From the NCBI RefSeq assembly GCF_900109825.1, contig NZ_FOBL01000002.1:1-64000 (forward strand): DNA of 64,000 bases. The letters are read 5' to 3'. Both the position numbers and the translations under genes were made by a program. Shown here one piece after another: positions 1 to 7,409 of the stretch (its first letter is position 1; each line of letters opens with the position of its first letter). Under the pieces are notes generated by a model. It searched no databases, was not told the origin of the DNA, and saw only the letters and a program-made list of their open reading frames with translations. The stretch is from Alkalibacterium putridalgicola. Lineage in GTDB: Bacteria; Bacillota; Bacilli; Lactobacillales; Carnobacteriaceae_A.

Positions 1-258
1 CTGTGAGAGCAGCGAGCACGACATTCTATACAAAAAAATGACGGCTCAGCGGTAAGGTATGCCGCGAGTACGACATATTGGTCAAGAAACTGTACGCTCA
101 TCGAGCAGTGGACCGGTGAGTACGACATTCTGGAGGAAAAAGTGTTCACTCATCGATTTCGTGAGCTCCGAGTGCGACATTCAGTCCAATATAGTGTCGG
201 CTCACAATATATCAGGCTGACGAGTGAACAGCTGACCCAACTCAGCATATCTCAGAAA
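1..258. repeat. 52-bp-pitch dyad array, GAGTACGAC family
   Basis: Five degenerate units begin with GAG(T/C)(A/G)CGACATTC-like sequence at 14, 66, 118, 170 and 222, exactly 52 bp apart. The last is reduced to GAGTGAAC. Each is followed about 30 bp on by an inverted partner ending in CTCA (44, 96, 148, 200). The array may continue to the left of the window. The 52-bp pitch is not a multiple of three, so the repeats are not coding. Only the dyad ends are conserved; the sequence between them varies. Confidence 0.85.
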
Positions 259-334
259 ATCTGTTCGGTCGAAAAATCCCTAGTCAGTCAATAAAGGACT
301 TTTACCGTTCACCAAAAAGCCCCTTGCTATTGAA

Positions 335-407
335 GTTGAACGGGCACGTTCAACCTCTACTTAATAATGACCTTCGCAGGGGTCGATCTGGGCACTATGC
401 CCAGATC
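335..407. other. Two GC-rich hairpins beside the array
   Basis: GTTGAACG/CGTTCAAC forms an 8-bp stem at 335-354, and GATCTGGGC/GCCCAGATC a 9-bp stem at 385-407. Neither is followed by a T-run, so they are not ordinary terminators. Similar isolated hairpins lie at the edge of most other arrays in the window. Confidence 0.6.
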
Positions 408-454
408 ATTCCACTTCTGATTCTGAAATAATGTTAAAAATGTCCGACTAGTTA

Positions 455-483
455 TTGTATTTGAAAACGTTTCAGTGTATAGT
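455..483 (+). promoter_or_regulatory. Promoter with LacI-type operator
   Basis: TTGTAT (455-460) and TATAGT (478-483) are separated by 17 bp. The spacer holds TGAAAACGTTTCA, an AACGTT-centred palindrome of the kind found at the promoters of the 11.5-24 kb glucan locus. It would drive the small ORF at 539 and possibly the ABC genes by read-through. It is one base shorter than a canonical CcpA cre site. Confidence 0.6.
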
Positions 484-538
484 TAAAAGCGAAAAGAGTA
501 TTCACAATCAATACATATATCAGGAAGGAGGATCACCA

Positions 539-631
539 ATGACGATCACAGTAAACGCCCGTTTAAGAATGACGGCTATACCAATTGAACACAAAACGAG
601 TCATGTGCGCTCCTCCTGGAAGATACACTAG
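539..631 (+). CDS. Small ORF, 30 aa, unknown
   Basis: An ATG lies 6-7 bases after a near-perfect ribosome binding site (AGGAAGGAGG) and opens a 30-codon frame ending in TAG. The peptide is basic with no hydrophobic segment and matches nothing I recognise. It has its own operator-bearing promoter upstream and a terminator at 680-717, so it sits in a complete transcription unit. It may be a leader peptide, a small protein, or the 5' stub of a sugar gene whose body was deleted. Confidence 0.4.
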   Translation: MTITVNARLRMTAIPIEHKTSHVRSSWKIH

Positions 632-679
632 AATCAGTTTGATATACAAACGATACGTATAAACCCGTTGCGGGTGATT

Positions 680-717
680 CAGTCTATTCTCTAAAAGGGG
701 GTAGACTGTCTTTTTTT
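680..717 (+). terminator. Rho-independent terminator
   Basis: CAGTCTA/TAGACTG stem followed by a run of seven T. It closes the small-ORF unit before the ABC exporter genes. Confidence 0.7.
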
Positions 718-800
718 GTTTGAGTATTAAAATCAAGGATTATTAAAGCAGACGACTTCCTTCAATGAGAAGCGCTTCTTTAATAAAGGAGGATGGATCC

Positions 801-2606
801 ATGTTTGACGTTTTGATCAAGTTAAAGTTTTTCTTCAAAGAACACAAATGGCAGTACATCATATCGTTTATCACACTGGCACTGTCGAACGTTTTTGCAG
901 TGATTATTCCCTTTATCATCGGCCGATTCGTCGATGCGATCGTCACGGGGGAGATGAATGCCGAACTGCTCCGTATTTATTCACTTCAATTTGCTGCTCT
1001 AGTCTTTATCACCTATGGTCTGGACTTTATCTGGGGATACGGCCTGTTCGCGGGGGCCTATAAACTGCAGCGGCAGATGCGAAGTACCTTGATGCGCCAC
1101 TTCCTGCGCATGCGGGCACCCTATTTTGAAAAGTTCCGGACAGGGGACTTGATGGCTCGTGGCACACAGGACATAAGGGCACTGGCGGATACCGCCGGAT
1201 ATGGCATGCTGGTCCTGATGAGTGCCACAGGCTTTACCGCTACGTTAGTCATCATGATGGGCATCACCGTCAGCTGGTCACTGACTTTTGCGACGGTTCT
1301 CCCGCTTCTTCCGATGGCTTATGTCATCAAAGTCAAAGGGGCCCAGGTGGATGAAGCTTATGAAATCGCTCAAAAGTCCTTCTCATCGGTCAATGACGAT
1401 GTTCTAGAAATGATCGACGGCATGCGCGTTATCCGTGCCTATGTCAAAGAAGACGACTTCATCTCTAAATTCAAGGATCAGACGAGCGGCCTGCTGAAAA
1501 AGAATAACCGGGTCAGCGAGATCTCAGCTATCTTTGCACCGACCGTCAAGGCCTTTGCAGGCATCAGTACGATGATCGCGTTGAGCTATGGTGCCATACT
1601 CGTGTCACAAGGCATTCTGACGGTGGGAGACATCATTGCCTTTCAGATGTATCTGGGGATGATGATCTGGCCGATCATTTCCGTGTCCGAGCTTATTCTG
1701 ATCCTGAGACAGGGCAGTGCCTCCATGCGCCGGGTGGAAGAGATCACGCAAGCCACAGACGGACTGAATTTCGCCGGAAAAGTAGACGCCCGATCAGTCG
1801 ACGATTTCGAGTTCAAAGACTTCACTTTCCGATACACTTCGAGCGAGACGATCAATTTGGATACGATCGACTTGACTCTGCCTAAAGGGAAGACATTAGG
1901 GATCGTCGGGAAGACCGGTTCAGGCAAGACGACCCTTATCCGTCAACTTCTGAACCAGTTCCCTTCAGGTACCGGGACATTCAATATGGGTCAGCGATCT
2001 TACAGTGACTATCAGGATCCGTCGGTCAGACAACTGATCGGTTATGTGCCGCAGGATCACGTCCTCTTCAGCCGGAGTGTGAGAGACAATATCGCATTCG
2101 GCAAAGAAGAAGCTTCGGACCAGGATATTCTAAGAAGTATCCAGTTGGCTTCCTTTGAAGATGATCTAAAAAATATGGAACGCGGTCTGGATACGATGAT
2201 CGGGGAGAAAGGGGTCTCCATTTCCGGTGGACAGAAACAGCGGATCTCCATCGCGCGGGCACTCATCAAAGATCCTGAGATACTGATACTGGATGATTCC
2301 CTTTCAGCTGTGGATGCCATGACCGAACAGAATATCATCGCCAATATCCAGGATGTGAGAAAAGGCAAGACCACGATCATATCCACGCATCGTCTTTCAG
2401 CCGTCAAGGGAGCAGATGAAATCGTTGTACTGGATAACGGCAAGATCGTCGAGCGTGGGACACATGATGAACTGATAGCAGAAAAAGGCTGGTACTATGA
2501 CCAGTTCATGAAACAGGAGATCAAAGAATCGACCGAGTCCAGCGAAGAAGATTATTCGGAAGGGCTGCGACCGGGATACGAGAATGGAAGGGGTGACGCC
2601 AGATGA
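801..2606 (+). CDS. Heterodimeric ABC exporter, subunit 1 (degenerate-site half)
   Basis: A 601-residue half-transporter with an N-terminal six-helix exporter domain (about 15-310) and a C-terminal ATPase. Visible motifs are Walker A GKTGSGKTT (about 370), signature SGGQKQR (about 473) and Walker B ending LDDS (about 495). The usual catalytic Glu after Walker B is Asp, typical of the degenerate site in heterodimeric exporters such as LmrCD and BmrCD. The start at 801 is set by AAAGGAGG 8-15 bases upstream; an earlier in-frame ATG at 765 lacks such a site. Its stop overlaps the next gene's start. Probably a drug or lipid exporter; substrate unknown. Confidence 0.9.
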   Translation: MFDVLIKLKFFFKEHKWQYIISFITLALSNVFAVIIPFIIGRFVDAIVTGEMNAELLRIYSLQFAALVFITYGLDFIWGYGLFAGAYKLQRQMRSTLMRHFLRMRAPYFEKFRTGDLMARGTQDIRALADTAGYGMLVLMSATGFTATLVIMMGITVSWSLTFATVLPLLPMAYVIKVKGAQVDEAYEIAQKSFSSVNDDVLEMIDGMRVIRAYVKEDDFISKFKDQTSGLLKKNNRVSEISAIFAPTVKAFAGISTMIALSYGAILVSQGILTVGDIIAFQMYLGMMIWPIISVSELILILRQGSASMRRVEEITQATDGLNFAGKVDARSVDDFEFKDFTFRYTSSETINLDTIDLTLPKGKTLGIVGKTGSGKTTLIRQLLNQFPSGTGTFNMGQRSYSDYQDPSVRQLIGYVPQDHVLFSRSVRDNIAFGKEEASDQDILRSIQLASFEDDLKNMERGLDTMIGEKGVSISGGQKQRISIARALIKDPEILILDDSLSAVDAMTEQNIIANIQDVRKGKTTIISTHRLSAVKGADEIVVLDNGKIVERGTHDELIAEKGWYYDQFMKQEIKESTESSEEDYSEGLRPGYENGRGDAR

Positions 2607-4360
2607 ATACAGTGAAGCGACTTTTGATGTATATGAAATATTATAAAGGCTACTTTGCTATCGGGATCGGTCTGGTGATCTTATCGACCATCACAGATCT
2701 AGGCGCACCGATCATTGCCCAGCGCGTCATCGATAACGTCATCACACCTGCCGCTCAGGAAGGTGAAGCCGTTACGGATACTCTGATCGAACTGATCGCC
2801 ATTTATTTCGGTCTGATGGTGTCGACCGTTATTCTGCGATACGTCTCTTCCATTTATCGGATGCGTGCGGCCAACGGAGTCATCAAGGTCCTGCGTGATC
2901 AGTTATATACGCACGTTCAGGAGCTGCCGATCAATTACTTTGACAAGCAGCCAGCAGGGAGTATCGTGGCCCGGATCACCAATGATACCGAAAGTTTAAG
3001 ACAGCAGTTTTATGTTGCAACTGTTGGTCAGATCCTGATCAATGTCTTCTATATTATCGGGGCTTATCTGGCCATCGCCTTTTTCCATCAGGGACTGGCA
3101 CTGACTTTACTGATCCTGATTCCGGTCATGTATTTATGGAACAAGTATTATACGAAGTACGCCCGTGTCTTTCACAGGAAAGAACGCGACCTTAACTCAG
3201 ACATCAACGGCAAGCTGAACGAGTCGATCCAGGGCATGCAGATCGTGCAGGCTTTCGGCCAGGAAGAAAAGATCCAGGGCGAGTTCGAAGAGATCAACGA
3301 GAAATGGTACGACGTGATGCGCAAGTACGTTATTCTGGATTCCGCCTTTCAGTGGACCTTCGCCGATTTTCTGAGGCGCTTCTCGCTGCTTCTCTTGATG
3401 GTTTACTTCAGTACCCAGTACATCAACGGCGTTCTGGGGATATCTGTGGGGATGCTGTATCTGTTCGGGGATTACGTCAGCCGGTTGTATGAGCCAATCA
3501 AAGGGACCATCCAGCAGATAGCCTTTGTCCAGCAGGCTATTGCGGCCGGCGACCGGGTATTTGAGCTGATGGACATGGATGCCGAAGACAACCCTGCTGA
3601 GTCGCTTGAAGTCTCTGAAGGACGGGTTGCATTCAGCAACGTTCACTTCAGTTACACAGAAGACAAGGAAGTCCTGTCCGATATCGACTTTACGGCCGAA
3701 CCTGGAGAGACAGTGGCACTCGTGGGTCACACTGGATCCGGAAAAAGTTCCATCATGAACCTTTTATTCCGCTTTTACGATCCGCAGACCGGAAAAATCA
3801 CCATCGATGGTCAGGATACTAAAACCTATTCAAGACAATCTGTACGTCATGATATGGGGATCGTGCTCCAGGATCCGTTCCTCTTTACCGGAACCATTTA
3901 TACCAATATCACGATGGACAATCCGTCTATTTCAAGAGAAACGGCCACTCAGGCGCTTATCGATGTCGGAGGAGAAGATCTTCTTGAAAAATTTGAAAAA
4001 GGTATCGATGAACCGGTCGTGGAAAAAGGCAGCACATTAAGTTCGGGACAGCGGCAGCTGATTTCCTTTGCGAGAGCACTGGCCTTCAACCCGAAAATCC
4101 TTATCCTGGACGAAGCGACGTCATCCATCGACACAGAAACGGAAGAGATCATTCAGCACGCCATGAATGTCCTGAAAGAAGGACGGACGACCTTTATCAT
4201 CGCTCACCGCTTGTCAACGATCCAGCATGCCGACCAGATTTTAGTCCTGGATCAAGGACAGATCATTGAGCGCGGCAGACACGACGAATTGCTCAGCGAA
4301 CGAGGCGCTTATTCAGAAATGTATGAAATGCAGAAGAAAGGCCAAATTATTCCTGCATAA
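2603..4360 (+). CDS. Heterodimeric ABC exporter, subunit 2
   Basis: A 585-residue partner whose ATG overlaps the stop of the first subunit (ATGA), which implies translational coupling. The exporter transmembrane domain fills about 15-320. The ATPase has Walker A GHTGSGKSS (about 375), Walker B LILDEATSS with the catalytic Glu (about 500) and H-loop IAHRLS. The signature reads LSSGQ instead of LSGGQ. In this arrangement one composite ATP site is consensus and the other degenerate, as known for asymmetric multidrug exporters. A terminator follows directly. Confidence 0.9.
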   Translation: MNTVKRLLMYMKYYKGYFAIGIGLVILSTITDLGAPIIAQRVIDNVITPAAQEGEAVTDTLIELIAIYFGLMVSTVILRYVSSIYRMRAANGVIKVLRDQLYTHVQELPINYFDKQPAGSIVARITNDTESLRQQFYVATVGQILINVFYIIGAYLAIAFFHQGLALTLLILIPVMYLWNKYYTKYARVFHRKERDLNSDINGKLNESIQGMQIVQAFGQEEKIQGEFEEINEKWYDVMRKYVILDSAFQWTFADFLRRFSLLLLMVYFSTQYINGVLGISVGMLYLFGDYVSRLYEPIKGTIQQIAFVQQAIAAGDRVFELMDMDAEDNPAESLEVSEGRVAFSNVHFSYTEDKEVLSDIDFTAEPGETVALVGHTGSGKSSIMNLLFRFYDPQTGKITIDGQDTKTYSRQSVRHDMGIVLQDPFLFTGTIYTNITMDNPSISRETATQALIDVGGEDLLEKFEKGIDEPVVEKGSTLSSGQRQLISFARALAFNPKILILDEATSSIDTETEEIIQHAMNVLKEGRTTFIIAHRLSTIQHADQILVLDQGQIIERGRHDELLSERGAYSEMYEMQKKGQIIPA

Positions 4361-4361
4361 T

Positions 4362-4401
4362 AAAAAGCCATTGTCCACATGATAGGGGACAATGGCTTTT
4401 G
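4362..4401. terminator. Bidirectional terminator
   Basis: A 14-bp stem, AAAAGCCATTGTCC with its complement, flanked by A-run and T-run. It serves the converging ABC operon (+) and the membrane protein gene (-). Confidence 0.85.
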
Positions 4402-4408
4402 TGCTGAC

Positions 4409-5035
4409 TTATTTTTTTGATGAATATTTCAATTCTCTGGTGTCCAGATCTTTCTTGAAAATATCGCGGAAGAACTGGATGAAGGGGCCCAGGAAGAAAG
4501 CGGTAATGACTGTATTGATACCCAAGCTTGCTCCTAAGAAAAAGCCGATGGCAGTCAGGGACACATCGATAATGACACGGGAAAGACGGTACGATAAGCC
4601 GGCTTTTTCAGCTAAGATGATCGGCATCGCATCATACGGTGCGACCCCTTCTTTGGCTTCGATATATAAAGCGGCCCCCATCGATAAGAAAAGAATACCC
4701 AGGGCTGATATGAACAGACGGATGGGCAAGTTTTCCAGTGTACCGAAATTAGTGACGATCAATTCAACAAAGACATCAGAAAGGTTACCGACGATAAAAA
4801 TATTAAAAATCGTTCCAATTCCGATAAGAGCTCTGTTCGCAAAGAAAACATAGATGAGCATCAGAAGACCCGAATACATCAGGAAGAGACCATATTCCAT
4901 ATTCAATAATATAGTGAAACCTAAGTTAAAGGTCGTATAAGGATCGGTTCCCAGACTGGCCAGACGGAAAGTCGTGACCGCCAGGGCGATGAAGATCGTT
5001 CCAATCAGGGAATAAGTAATTTTAGTTTTTTTCAT
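4409..5035 (-). CDS. YczE/YyaS-like membrane protein
   Basis: A 208-residue hydrophobic protein with about five to six membrane spans. It has the features of the YczE/YyaS family (COG2364): an early RLASLGTDPY segment, a central GIGTIFNIFIVGN segment and EAKEGVAPYDAMP. The family's biochemical role is unsettled. The start at 5035 is chosen because GAGG lies upstream. The 11 bases between it and the ATG are a pure TA dinucleotide tract, so spacing could vary by slippage. The upstream in-frame ATG would add 12 residues without a ribosome site. Confidence 0.75.
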   Translation of the reverse strand: MKKTKITYSLIGTIFIALAVTTFRLASLGTDPYTTFNLGFTILLNMEYGLFLMYSGLLMLIYVFFANRALIGIGTIFNIFIVGNLSDVFVELIVTNFGTLENLPIRLFISALGILFLSMGAALYIEAKEGVAPYDAMPIILAEKAGLSYRLSRVIIDVSLTAIGFFLGASLGINTVITAFFLGPFIQFFRDIFKKDLDTRELKYSSKK

Positions 5036-5238
5036 ATATATATATACCTCATTTATAAAAATTTTGTCCACTAATCATCTTACGGGTAAAGAAAGCTAAA
5101 GTCAATTTAAAAGAGAGAAATCTAAGAAAACAGACCTCATTTGAAGGGGATTTGGTATATTATTGACACAGCTGAGGCACCTGGTGGAGGAGGATGAATA
5201 CAGGTGAAGTCTGACAACAGTTATGAATCTGCTAAATG

Positions 5239-5392
5239 CAGTACAGCATTCCAAATTTTGTCTAAACTTAACAAAACGGCTGAAAAGTGAAGTATAGCGT
5301 TCCGAACCATGTCTGAACTTGACAAAACAGCCGTAAAATGCAGTACAGCGTTCCAAATTTTATTTGAACTTAACAAAGCGGTTTCCGAACTA
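5239..5392. repeat. 51-bp-pitch array, AGTACAGCGTTCC family
   Basis: Three units beginning AGTAYAGCRTTCC start at 5240, 5291 and 5342, 51 bp apart. Each contains a conserved AACTTAACAAA-like second half. The rest of the 5051-5567 interval holds a strong GGAGGAGG followed by a seven-codon frame near 5190, probably a remnant, and otherwise nothing I can interpret. Confidence 0.75.
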
Positions 5393-5521
5393 AATCTGAG
5401 GGCTTCTAATAAGTGAAAATCTGTCAGAGCCAGATTATCATTAGAGATCAAGTTCAATATTAGCCCTGAAAACCACAAGAGAGTACTCGGACTATCGTAT
5501 GCCTACCGGTAAAAATTTATG

Positions 5522-5551
5522 TTAGTCAAAGAAGAGGACTTGTAGTATAAT
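5522..5551 (+). promoter_or_regulatory. Likely tRNA promoter
   Basis: A perfect TATAAT (5546-5551) lies 16 bp before the tRNA. The -35 (TTAGTC, 18-bp spacing) is poor. The tRNA appears to be a single-gene unit with its own terminator. Confidence 0.5.
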
Positions 5552-5567
5552 AAAAAAGAACGAACAT

Positions 5568-5641
5568 AGAGCTATAGCTCAATTGAATAGAGCATTTCCC
5601 TCCTAAGGAAAAGGCTGCCGGTTTGATTCCGGCTAGCTCTA
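5568..5641 (+). tRNA. tRNA-Arg(CCU), atypical D- and T-loops
   Basis: The cloverleaf is complete. The acceptor AGAGCTA/TAGCTCT has 7 bp, the D stem is GCTC/GAGC, the anticodon stem TTTCC/GGAAA carries loop CTCCTAA (anticodon CCT at 5602-5604), and the T stem is GCCGG/CCGGC. The D-loop is AATTGAATA and the T-loop TTTGATT. The invariant G19 and C56 are therefore A19 and U56, a compensatory pair. No CCA is encoded after discriminator A73. It should read AGG codons. The odd loops could also mean a tRNA with a non-translational role, but the preserved tertiary pairing argues for a functional molecule. Confidence 0.8.
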
Positions 5642-5651
5642 CTACTATACG

Positions 5652-5692
5652 AAAACACCGGTGATCCGAATCTGGATCACCGGTGTTTTTTC
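5652..5692 (+). terminator. Terminator after tRNA
   Basis: A 16-bp perfect stem (AAAACACCGGTGATCC and complement) with a 5-base loop and a T-run. Confidence 0.9.
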
Positions 5693-5797
5693 TTGTCTTA
5701 GAGGTTATGTTTTGGTGAAGCGACGGGCGATACGTATACTTAAGGTAAAGAAAACTGACCTCGACTGTCTATAGTTATAGAGTAAGGAGCAGATAAA

Positions 5798-7303
5798 ATG
5801 ACGAAAACCCCCGTACTCATTACTGGTGCCGGACCGACTGGACTGGTGCTGGCTTTAGAACTTGCTTACCACAACGTTCCTTTTAAGATCATCGATAAAG
5901 CTAAAGGTCCAGGAGAAACGTCCCGGGCTATGCTGGTGGTACCTAATGTGCTGGAAAGTTATCAGAAGTATGGTCTGGATCAAACGGTGACCCAACAGGG
6001 GGTCATACCGGCATTTGTCCATTTTTACAGCAACAACACACGCATCGCTTCCTTACCCTTGGGCATCATGGGGAAGGGGCAGAGTCTCTATTCCTACCTG
6101 GTCACCTTTCCTCAGGATGAACATGAACAGGTCCTGCTGGATAAGCTGAATGAATTCGGGATTAAGGTGGAATGGGAAAGTGAACTGGTCGGCTTGAAAC
6201 AGGTTGGAGAACACTCAGAGGTGACCATCAGGGAAAATGACGCATATCAAACAGAAACATTCGACTATGTCGTTGGCTGTGACGGTGCATCGAGTCAGGT
6301 CCGTAAGCAGAGCGGGATCGATTTTGAGGGCGAGACCTATGAACAGGTCTTTTATGTCCTGGATGCAGAAGTGGACGGTAAAATCGTTGAAGATGATGCC
6401 GGGAGCTTTTCCTTTATCAAAGATTATTTTGCCCTGTTCTTCCCGTTACGAAACAGAGAAACGACACGGATCATCGGCATGTTCCCGCCCGACTTATCCA
6501 GAGAAGGCGATTTGAGTTATGAAAGCCTGAAGCCGAGACTAGAAGCAGCTTTTCACATCAGGATCCTTGAAATGAACTGGTTCTCGGATTACAAGATCCA
6601 TGCGAGAACGGCCAACCACTTTAGAAAAGACAATCTGTTCTTGGCCGGGGACGCTGCGCATATCCACAGCCCGATCGGCGGCCAGGGAATGAACCTCGGG
6701 ATCGGTGATGCAGTCAACTTAGGCTGGAAACTGGCTGAAGTAGTCAACCGAAAAGGACCAGTCGAACTGCTGGACACTTATGAAGAAGAGCGGAAAGAGA
6801 TCGCACGATTCGTCGTTGCAACGACAGACCGCTTGTTCAGCCTTGTCGTTGGAGATAAAACCAGAAGTCTGATGACGCGCCAGCTGCTGATCCCGGTCGT
6901 TGCCCGCTTAGCTGATGCGTTCGGTCCGATCCAGAACCGTGTGTATACTCTATTGTCACAGTTGTATATTGGATACGAGAATAGTTCCCTGAGCCAGGGA
7001 GAGCGCTCAGAAATAAGCCCGGGACAGAGGCTCCCTTATGTGGACAGCGAACCGTTCGAATTCATACGTGAATCAGGCTGGCAGCTGCATACCTTTCAGC
7101 CTTTGGATCCAGAGTTGAAGGGATTCTGTGACCGGCAGGGAATCAAATGGGTCATGAGAAAATGGACGAACCAGACGAGAGACAAGGGGTATAAAAAGGA
7201 TCAGAGGCTGCTTGTCCGCCCGGATGGCTATATCGGATGGGCTGGCAGAGAGGGACACCAGGAAGAGCTTTACACCTATATCAGGAAGTGGCTGACGGAA
7301 TAA
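5798..7303 (+). CDS. FAD-dependent aromatic hydroxylase-type monooxygenase
   Basis: A 501-residue class A flavoprotein monooxygenase. The N-terminal Rossmann fold has GAGPTG at 8-13. The second FAD motif, GDAAHIHSP, lies near 283, followed by GQGMNLGIGDAVNLGWKL. The C-terminal 100 residues resemble the thioredoxin-like tail of the phenol hydroxylase/PheA group (LLVRPDGYIGWAG). Such enzymes use NAD(P)H and O2 to hydroxylate aromatic or polyketide-like substrates; the substrate here cannot be told. It stands alone, preceded by GTAAGGAG. The next gene has its own promoter. Confidence 0.85.
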   Translation: MTKTPVLITGAGPTGLVLALELAYHNVPFKIIDKAKGPGETSRAMLVVPNVLESYQKYGLDQTVTQQGVIPAFVHFYSNNTRIASLPLGIMGKGQSLYSYLVTFPQDEHEQVLLDKLNEFGIKVEWESELVGLKQVGEHSEVTIRENDAYQTETFDYVVGCDGASSQVRKQSGIDFEGETYEQVFYVLDAEVDGKIVEDDAGSFSFIKDYFALFFPLRNRETTRIIGMFPPDLSREGDLSYESLKPRLEAAFHIRILEMNWFSDYKIHARTANHFRKDNLFLAGDAAHIHSPIGGQGMNLGIGDAVNLGWKLAEVVNRKGPVELLDTYEEERKEIARFVVATTDRLFSLVVGDKTRSLMTRQLLIPVVARLADAFGPIQNRVYTLLSQLYIGYENSSLSQGERSEISPGQRLPYVDSEPFEFIRESGWQLHTFQPLDPELKGFCDRQGIKWVMRKWTNQTRDKGYKKDQRLLVRPDGYIGWAGREGHQEELYTYIRKWLTE

Positions 7304-7333
7304 AAAAAGTCACAGAAATTTCTCCAGAAAGCT

Positions 7334-7367
7334 TTGTTTATACCTGGGTTATCTGATATACTAGTAT
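7334..7367 (+). promoter_or_regulatory. Promoter with ATACTAGTAT palindrome
   Basis: TTGTTT (7334-7339) and TATACT (7357-7362) have 17-bp spacing. The -10 overlaps the 10-bp palindrome ATACTAGTAT (7358-7367). The same palindrome occurs in front of the TetR gene at 28503-28512, suggesting a shared regulator. Confidence 0.55.
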
Positions 7368-7409
7368 ACGAGTAACAGAGATAACAAATTTTTGAATGGA
7401 GGAATATGA

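Noticed and set aside
463-475. TGAAAACGTTTCA and relatives as CcpA cre sites
   Set aside because: They are one base shorter than the 14-base cre core and match the even AACGTT-centred palindromes beside a dedicated LacI gene. Dual control by CcpA is not excluded.
5102-5478. Two overlapping reverse frames across the 51-bp array
   Set aside because: They arise because 51 is a multiple of three and the repeats lack stops in those frames. No start signals or recognisable domains.
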